A stretch of 64,000 nt of DNA from Charina bottae. Its lineage: Eukaryota; Chordata; Lepidosauria; Squamata; Charinaidae. Of this stretch, positions 12,201-21,200 are shown piece after piece. The notes beneath the pieces are model-generated. The model saw nothing but the letters and a program-made list of their open reading frames with translations, made no database searches and was not told where the DNA came from. Both the position numbers and the translations under genes were made by a program. Where the stretch lies: the NCBI GenBank assembly GCA_023362775.1, contig JALMGJ010000006.1, forward strand, positions 1,958,001-2,022,000. The letters are read 5' to 3'. Position 1 is the stretch's first letter, and every line of letters starts with the position of its first letter.

Positions 12201-15200
12201 TGCACCAGCTGAAGCTTCCGGATACTCTTCAAGGGTAGCCCCATGTAGAGCGCATTACAATAGTCTATACGGGAGATGACAAGGGCGTGAGTGACTGTTC
12301 GGAGGGCCTCCCGATCCAGGAAAGGGCGTAACTGGCGCACAACTCGCAGCTGTGCAAAGGCCCTCCTGGCCACGACTGCCACCTGCTCTTTGAGCAGGAG
12401 TCGCGAGTCCAGGAGGACCCCCAGATTCCGCACTGGATCTGAGTGGGGTAGTGCAACCCCCCCCCCCCCAGAACCAAAGATGACAACTTCCCGGATCCAG
12501 GGGGGCCATCAATCCACAACCACTCCGTCTTACCAGGGTTCAGTTGAAGCCTGTTGTTCCCCATCCAGACCCCCACAGCCTCCAGGCACTGAGATAAGGC
12601 ATTGAACGCATCACTTACTTCACCCGGGATGGAGATGTATAACTGGGTATCATCAGCATATTGGTGATACCTCATCCCGTGGTGGCGGATGATCTCGCCC
12701 AGTGGCTTCATGTAGATGTTAAATAGGAGTGGAGAGAGAACTGACCCCTGCGGCACCCCACAAGTCAGGGGTCGCAGGTCAGCTCTCTCCTCCCCTATCG
12801 ACACCGACTGGGAACAGCCCTGGAGAAAGGAGGCGAACCAGCGCAAAACCACGCTGCCCGCCCCCAACTCCTCGAGCCGCCCCAAAAGTATACCATGGTC
12901 GACAGTATCGAAAGCCACTGAGAGATCTAAGAGAGCAAGGATGGACGCACTCCCTCCATCCCGCTCTCGCCAGAGATCATCCATAAGCGCGACCAATGCG
13001 GTCTCCGTCCCATATCCCGGCCTGAAACCTGACTGGAAGGGGTCCAGATAATCCGTTTCCTCCAGAATCCTCTGGAGTTGCAATGCCACCACCTTCTCAA
13101 CCACCTTTCCTAAAAAGGGAAGGTGGGAGACTGGGCGAAAATTGCCCAGGATTGTAGGGTCCAGGGAAGGTTTCTTGAGGAGGGGGTGCACCAGCGCCTC
13201 CTTAAAGGCAGCCGGGAACACCCCCTCACTCAAGGACGAATTAATCATTACCTGGACCCAGCCACATGTCACCTCACTAGCTGATTTCACCAGCCAGGAG
13301 GGACATGGGTCAAGCTGGCATGTGGTGGCGTTTACAATCCGGAGGATCCTGTCTACTTCATCAGGCACAACAGGATCAAACTGTTCCCAGATAACGTGGT
13401 AAGTACGAGCCCCTGGCATCTCCCCAGATCTTGTCTCACACTTGGAGTCCAACTTGGAATGAATCTGAGCGATTTTGTCCTGCAGATGCTCAGAAAACTC
13501 TTCCGAACGGCCCTGTAAATGGGTCTCCCCCTGCTCCCGACCCAAAAGTGATCTTGTAATCTTGAAAAGGGCCGTCGGGCGGCATTCTGCGGACGCAATA
13601 AGAGTGGAGAAATATTCACGTTTCGCCGCTCTTACCGCCACAAGGTAGGCCTTAACTGCGGCTCTAGCTTGTGTTCGGTCAGATTCAGTCTTCGTCTTTC
13701 TCCAGCGGCGCTCTAGACGTCTCTTAACCCTCTTCAAAGCCCGTAACTCTTCCGTGAACCACGGAGAGCAGCGGGTCGAGCAGGGCCGGAGAGGTCGTAT
13801 AGGCGCAATCTTGTCCAGGGCTCCGGCCGCTGCCTTATTCCAGGCTGCGGCCAGGACCTCCACTGGACTGTGAAGCAAGTCCTCGGGAATAACCCCCAGC
13901 TCCTTCTGAAACCTCACTGGGTCCATCAGTCGCCGGGGGCAGACCAATCGAATGGGTCCCGCCTCCCTGCGGAGTGGGGCAGCACAAGAGAGTCTCAGGG
14001 TCACCAGGGCGTGGTCTGACCATGACAATGGGGAAAGATGTAACTCTCCCCTCAGATCACATTGCCACTGCTCAGACAAGAAAACTAAGTCCGGGGTGAG
14101 ACCACTGTCACGAGTCGGGTCACGAATAATCTGAGACAGGCCCATAGCTGCCATGGTAGCCATGAACTCCCGGGCCGCCTCCGAGGACCGTCCCAGAGAC
14201 GGCAGATTGAAGTCCCCCAGAACCATAAGTCTGGGGAACTCCACTGCCAACCCCGAGACAGCCTCGAGCAGCTCGGGCAGGGAGGTTGCTACGCAGCAGG
14301 GAGGCTGGTACAGCAGCAACACTCCCAACTGTTCTCGTGAACCCAACTTGAAAAACAGGGTCTCACACCCAGTCACTTGTGGAGCAGCACCCCTGAAGGC
14401 CACAAGGGACTCTCGGATGACAACTGCCACCCCTCCTCCCCTGCCCCGGTGTCTCGGCTGATGCCACACCCGAAACCCAGCTGGGCACATCTCCGAGAGG
14501 GCTACTCCCCCCTCTGGGCCCAGCCAGGTCTCGGTAATACACGCCAGGTCGGCCCCCTCCTCTATGATTAGATCACCTATAAGGGGGGGCTTGTTGTTCA
14601 CCGACCTGGCGTTCAGCAGCAGCAGTCAGAGACCGGAGCCCACGAGGATCTGCTTACCAGGGCCTGGGTATGAACACGGGGGGCTGAAACGCGCCACCGG
14701 TAGCAAACACCGGGGGCGCCTTCCCCGATGATGGCCTGCCCTCCGGTTCCCGTCATACCGTCCGCTGCCCGTCACCACCTGAATCAAATAGCCCGCCATA
14801 CAGCCCCCAGAGATTCCCGGCTCTGGCCTAGTAGCCTCCACTCCCAGGCCTCCGGAATTCCTGGGCTTAATCAAGGGTCCCTTATCCCATTCATCCATCA
14901 TCCAGTCCCACACAATGTCGGGCAGTGACAAGACCCCCCAGTGCACCAGCTCTCGCTCTCGGCACTGTTAGGGTCCAGCACCACCCGCACTCACACTCTG
15001 TACCTCTCCCTCAACTTCTCTCACTGGTCAGGGAGAGGTACCAACACCCACCAACAGTCACTCCTGCCCCACCTGCCTCTCACCCAGGGGGTACTCTTAC
15101 ATACCCATACAATCTTGGCTCCCCCTCCTCATCTCTCACCCGGGGGGGGGGTCCACATTCACACCAAGGGACCCCTACAAACCCTCTGCCACCTTAGCTT

Positions 15201-18200
15201 AAATGGGACGACATCCAGAATTTTATGGGGGTTAGTCCGTGTTCTTCGTACGCCCTGGTCTCCTGGGCTATCCGTCCAGCCTCTGCGCCTTCCAGGGCCG
15301 CAGGGTTCTCCACCAACTCCAGTCCGCTCCAACATCGGAAGCCTCCGAACCCCCTCTAGAAGTCGGCCCAGGAAAAAAGTCCAGGAGTCCGCTGTCTCAA
15401 CCGGGCTCCCCTCCGTGCTGTGATGGCTCCGCTAGGCCCCCACCGACTGTACCGGCCTAGCTCAAACTCCGATGGTCTCCAGCCTCCAGCAATCGAAAAC
15501 AGAGAGGCCTCCGGCAGCCTCCAGCAGCCCTCGATAGTCTACGGTTCCGCAGGCTCCGCCGGCCCCAGCTCGAAGATCAACAACCAAAAATCTCCAGCCT
15601 CCAGCTGCCATTCGGCAGCCTCCCGCAGTCTCCAACCTTCGGTGGGCACCGGGCACCAGGTCCTTGCCAGCTCCACCGGCCCAACTCGAACCCTACAGTC
15701 TCTGCGGCCTCCGGCTTCCAACGGACCTCGGCAGCCTACAGTGTCTCCGGCTGCTCGCTGGGCTCGTTTCTTCGCGCCGTTCTACGGAGGCTCCGACTGG
15801 ACACAAGGGCTCGCCCCAACACTCCCCCCAGAGAAAGCCACTCCCCCACTGGTAACACCACCTCACTAGACCCCCAAAGGTGAATTTTCGGGGGGTTTTC
15901 ACAGGGTTTCTGTGGCTTTCTCCCGGAGCGGTAATCGGCCGCGATGACTTGCGGCCGCCATCTTGGATATTCATATAGCCTTGAAATCAATTCACATACT
16001 TAATCTTAATTTCTTATCCCACCTCAAAATAAACCAGAACATTTACAGTATTTGTCTCCATATTATACACAGGGCATTTTTTATAGAAAAATAAAAAAAC
16101 CCATCTGCCCCCCTTAAAAACTCAGCAAAAAAATTCCCACATAGCAGAGCCATCTCGTTCTCAAAACAAACCCTAAGACAAACAGACCAGTCATTATCTT
16201 GCAAGTTGAATTGTAACTCCTTCATGACCAGCATATGTTCGTCAGCAGGCATTTCTTTACAATCTGGATTCTCACGATCAGGAAAAATGCCTCCTTCTTG
16301 ATAAATCTCTTCTTCTCCTTTCGGAAAGTTCTCAGCTAATTGATACATTTTAAAGAAACTATCCCAAAAATCTTGCAAAATAGTTTGAATAATTTCATGG
16401 AAAATTTGTTTGAAATCAGCACGAAGCTCAGCATGAAATTATGGTCGTCCATAATTCAGGCAGTAAAGTCTAGTGCCCTCTAGGTACTTAGCTAATACAG
16501 ATAAAAGTTAATGGGTTAATAAAAGGCTTCCAGAAGCTATTAAATGATATTGACAAAACAGAAGTATGCAAACCAGAGAATACAGCGTCCAAGGAAAGTG
16601 AACAGAAAACTCAAAACTCAAAACATCAAATTGAACGTGTAGGAAGATATTAAATCCTTCAAATTAGATACAAAAATAATAATGGAGAGATGATTGTATA
16701 TTCTCAGTCCTCCTTAAATTTTAAATGGGAAGTACGCCAGCAGTTAAGAGAAAGTTTTAAGACTATTCCAGAAACAACGATGATCACCAAGAGATTCGTT
16801 TCTTCTTGCTGTGGAAAGCCTCTCTTGGGGTACAAAAACTTAAAAATATACAAAATTGGGTGGTTTAGAAATGAGAAAGGCTCAACCTAATGTCCCAATA
16901 GGGCTGCAGCGTGGTCTGGAAAATGGTGGTAACCCCGACTCCCGTCTCCTCTTACCAGATTAGCGCCAATGCTGTTGACGATCCTCAGACTACAAGGGGA
17001 CGCTCCGAAGTACAAATGGGATAATTCCGGGTGTTTTCTCTCCATGAAAACGCTCTAGGGCAACAGGAAAAGCCTGCCTGTGCCCCCAAAAGGATCCACT
17101 CTGCCAGATCTGCCCGCTGAGCTCGCAGACAGGCTGTTCAATCGGTCATTTTCTCACCGGAAGTCCCTCTTCCGCATAATCTATCCATTTAAATTGTCAA
17201 TCTCTATTTTGGGTAAGTTTTTCCAATTTCCCCCTCCCCTTAATTTTGCTGTCCTTGGGTATTGCCACATCTACAAACTTTACTCTTTTCTTTTTAATTA
17301 TTTTTATACCTGTGTTCTAGATGGTGATCATTTCTACGTGAAAATCTCATAAAAATTATATATTGTTTTCCACAAGTTTTTCAATTTTGTGATTATTCCA
17401 CAGTTGGGAAGCTCAGAAAGTATAATTTTGGCACAGATGCCGAGGGATCATGGTGGCTAGTCTTTCCTGATGTTGTTTATAGTCAGTCTGAGCCTGTTAA
17501 TTACCTGCTCCCCGGTTTCATCTTTCTCTTTATAAAGCCTGCATTTGCTGCTGTTTGATACAAGTGGAATCCTTGATTTCATCACATTTGTTTGTAATGC
17601 TTGTTCTTGAGTTGCAACAATCAATCCTTGTAATCCCTGCCAATTCCAGGTCTTGTCTATTTTCAGTATCATTAATGCACTGGCCATGTAATGGTTATAC
17701 TTCTCCAATTTTCTGAACAGTTTTCCAGCAAACAATTCCCTTTCAAGAGTCCTTTTCTGCTTCTGCTGCTTTCAGGATGTTCTGGGAAGAGCCTTGCCTC
17801 TTTGCTTGCCTTGATATAATAATTTAATCCACATATTACGATTGTGATAATGAGTACAGGTAGTCCTCGACTTATGACCATTCATTTAGCGACCAAAGTT
17901 ACGACGGCACTGGAAAAAGTGACTTACAACCGGTCCTTGCACTTATGACCATCACAGCATCCCTGCGGTCACATGATCAAAAGGTGCTTGGCAACCGGCT
18001 CACACGACGGTTGCAGCAGTCCGGGGTCATGTGTTTGCCATTTGCAACCTTCCCAGCCAGCTTCCAACAAGCAAAGTCAACAGGGGAAGCTGGATTCTCT
18101 TAATGACCATGGTGATTCGCTTATCGACCATGGTGATTCACTTAACGACCACAGCAAAAAAGGTTGTAAAATCAGGTGTGACTCATTTAACAACCACCTC

Positions 18201-21200
18201 ACTTAGCAACGGAAGTTTGAGTCCCAATTGTGGTTATAAGTCGAGGACTACGTGTATTGTTATTGCTTCAGCCTAGACTGCCAATGTCTTGGAGGCCTTG
18301 GAGGGCATGGTGGCAATGCCCCGCTTGTCCAAAGGCGAGTTTCCGGGGCTCAGGTGCTTCTCCTCTCTCTAGTTCCCAGGTGCAGTGTCTGCAAAGTCCA
18401 GTGGGTGCAGCAAGGCAACAACTGCTTCCTCTTCCGGGACAGGCAAATGAGCTGGCATTCGAGCCAGGGCTTCTGCCAGGATGAGAACGCTAAACTGGCG
18501 GTGGCCACCAACACCGAAGAGATGGTACCGGGGCTGAGGGAGATGGAAAAGACCTAAGAGGGCGCAGGGGGCCGGGCAGGGATGTGCCTTTAAAACGTCT
18601 CAGAAGGCCTGGACTCTCCTCCCTGCAAGGGAAGAGGCAGCCGGACCTTACGGTTGGGAAAGAGGAGGAGTTGCTAGCCCCTGTGGCAACTTGCCTCCAA
18701 GGAGCCTTTGCCTTTCGCCTGGCAGGGAAGGGAACTCTGCACATGGTCCATACGCTCTCAGTGTAAAACTGTAGGGGGGGAGAGAGAAAAGGGAAGGGAG
18801 CGTTAGAAAGAGAAGGCATGTGAGAAATGGACCCTTTTTAAAAAAAAGGTGCATGGAGTTACAGCGATGCGATGCATCAGGCCAGTGTTTCTCCACCTCG
18901 GCAACCTTAAGACGTGTGGACTTCAACTCCCAGAATTCCTCAGCCAGCCTTGCTGGCTGGGGAATTCTGGGAGTTGAAGTCCACACGTCTTAAAGTTGCT
19001 GAGGTGGAGAAACACTGCTTCAGGCCCTCCGATTATTTTCCTTGCACCGAAACAGCCCTGTCAGAAATGGCTGATGAACCAGTGCCCATTTTTGTAGGGA
19101 TGGTGGGACTTAATGGGTTCCTTATGGATGCTCCTCCATAGCCTCGAGGTTTGCTAGTCATTCCTCCCCGATGCCCTTCCTGGCCAGAGTGAAATGTGAG
19201 GCTGGGAATCAGAAAGCCTTAGGCTGAGCTGGGGAGGACTCAGGGCCAGGTGCCTGGGCTTCTGATCACCTCATCTCTCATCTCCTGATGCCCACAGTGG
19301 ACATTCCAGCTGGGGAGAATGGGAGTCGTAGTACGGCGGCTCGGGGCAGGCTTCAGCTAGGACAGGGGTCGGCAAACTTTTTATGCCGGGAGCCATTTTG
19401 ACATGCTCGTGCACATTTTGAAATGCTCGAGAGCCAGGGGGCGGGGTTTGCGGGCGGGGGCTAATTGCGTGGAAGGGGGCGGGGTTTTCTGGAGAAGAAA
19501 CAGAGATGCTGATTGGTGGAGGCGTCCTTCCTTCTGAGCTTCCACCAATCAGCGTCTCTGTTTCTTCTCCAGGGTTCTTCTCCTGGAGAAGAAACAGAGA
19601 CGCTGATTGGTGGAGGCGTCCTTCCTTCTGAGCCTCCACCAATCAGCGCACGCCAAAGGAGAGCAGAGAGGCGGGCTGAAGCCTGCTGCTTCTGGAGACC
19701 GGCTTTCCGGATGTCGGGCAGCAGAGAGAGAGAGAGAGCCAGAGTCAAGGGGCCAAAGAGCCAGATCTGGCTCGCGAGCCGCCATTTCCGACCCTTGAGC
19801 TAGGATGTCTATGAAGGTTCTCAGTCATCCAGGTGGAATTGTCTGTAGCTTGAATCATGTCAACTGGATTTCTATTTTCTCAGGAGCGAAACGTTTCCAC
19901 TGAGAAAATAGAAATCCAGTTGACATGATTCAAGCTACATTCAGCTAGGATGGTGACAAAGATGATGAAAGAGTCCCCTAGGAATTTGAAAGAGAGATGC
20001 TGTCCGTGGCCTATACGTACAGTCCACTTTTTCTTCTGATCAATGGTATTTGAAAAACCTGCCTGGCCCCACACCAGGAAGGGGTTTAAAAATGGCTAAT
20101 AGGCCATTAAAAGCACTGCCCTTCTTCCATCCTCTTAGAAAGGATGGTGTCTTCTTCATTAGAAAACATTGCCCATGTTAGTGATAGTTAGAGCAGCTTT
20201 GGGAATAAAATAGTGGCAGCTGGGAGGAATCCACTTTTTCATACTGGAAAAATCCTCAAATGGGGGATTTGGGGCCTGGCTGCTACAGAAAGGCTGGTCT
20301 GTGTAACAAGCTTTCCCAGTTCACTTAAAGACATACCAACTGGATTTGCACATTGTGGATATGATTCAGGGTGCTGTGTGAACCCAGGCTATGTATTAAT
20401 TCAGGATAAAGGTGAAGCATGTTTGATTGATTGATTGATTGATTGATTGATCTATCATATTTATATGGCCAATGCAGCCAGGTCATAATAGTGGTGAATG
20501 AATCCAGTCAACCTTCATCCTTAACCAGGAGTCTTCAGCTTTTATCTTTCTCCTCAAGTCTGAGAATGCCTGACTCTGGTCACTTTATATTTTAGACGTT
20601 CCTGAAGTTTCATTCCAATAAACATTATCACCTGGATCTTGAGGTTTACGAGTATGACAAATTTTGGATTGGTTTAGCATATGACACCGTGCAAGGAAGA
20701 TGGTTGTGGATAGATGGAACTCCCTTCAACTCCGAGCTGTAAGTTCTGTCCAGAATTGGTGATTCTTCAGACTACTTACATTATGAGCCCTAATAAGGGA
20801 TAGGAATAATTTTGTTGTTGAAAGTTGTCTGACATCCTTGATCACTGCAGCAATCATTTCAAATTATTTCCAGAGAATATCAGTAGCTCAGGGTTGAACT
20901 GTGGAGTCCCTGGTGTTCTCTGAGCTTGGTGGTTGGCTTGCAGACGTTTCATGACCCGACTAGGTAGCATCATCAGTGCTGGTGAGGGTGGGGCTTGCTC
21001 CCTGTTTATATACAGCAGCTTGCCCTGCCTGTGTTGGTGGGGGGTGGCTTTCTCCTTGTTAGCGCCTTGATTAGGGCATTGTGTTCTGCTTGATGGTTTG
21101 CCTGGTGTGAATCCCTCCTTATCTGGGTGTTGGTTGCTGGGGAGAATGTGCGCTGGTCTTTCTTCTTCCTTCTTAGTTTTCTTATTGTCTCCTTTGAATG

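Larger units (their letters stand above)
11593..15970 (-). mobile_element. Nearly full-length L2/CR1-superfamily LINE
   Basis: 4.38 kb with TCATAT on both sides (11587-11592 and 15971-15976). Minus-strand order: GC-rich 5' region starting CCAAGATGGCGGCCGC, broken upstream frames, a 778-residue EN-RT frame, C-terminal frame, and a CCCGCCCATCTCCC...(AAAT)n 3' end. Its many 5'-truncated relatives fill the window. Confidence 0.9.
10388..17167 (-). mobile_element. ORF1-only L1-derived element, copy 2, split by a foldback and a full L2 LINE
   Basis: Flanked by the 15-bp duplication TCTTCCGCATAATCT (10373-10387, 17168-17182). Same family as 7966-10314, inserted independently 58 bp away. Removing the foldback (10696-11351) and the L2 (11593-15970) leaves about 1.75 kb. 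The mini-ORF remnant is at 16378-16043 and the GC-rich 5' part at about 16900-17167. Confidence 0.65.

Noticed and set aside
18373..18557. Gene A reading through 18524 to a stop at 18555-18557
   Set aside because: A donor at 18525 and an in-phase next CTLD exon at 20596 explain the frame better; the read-through tail has no CTLD similarity.
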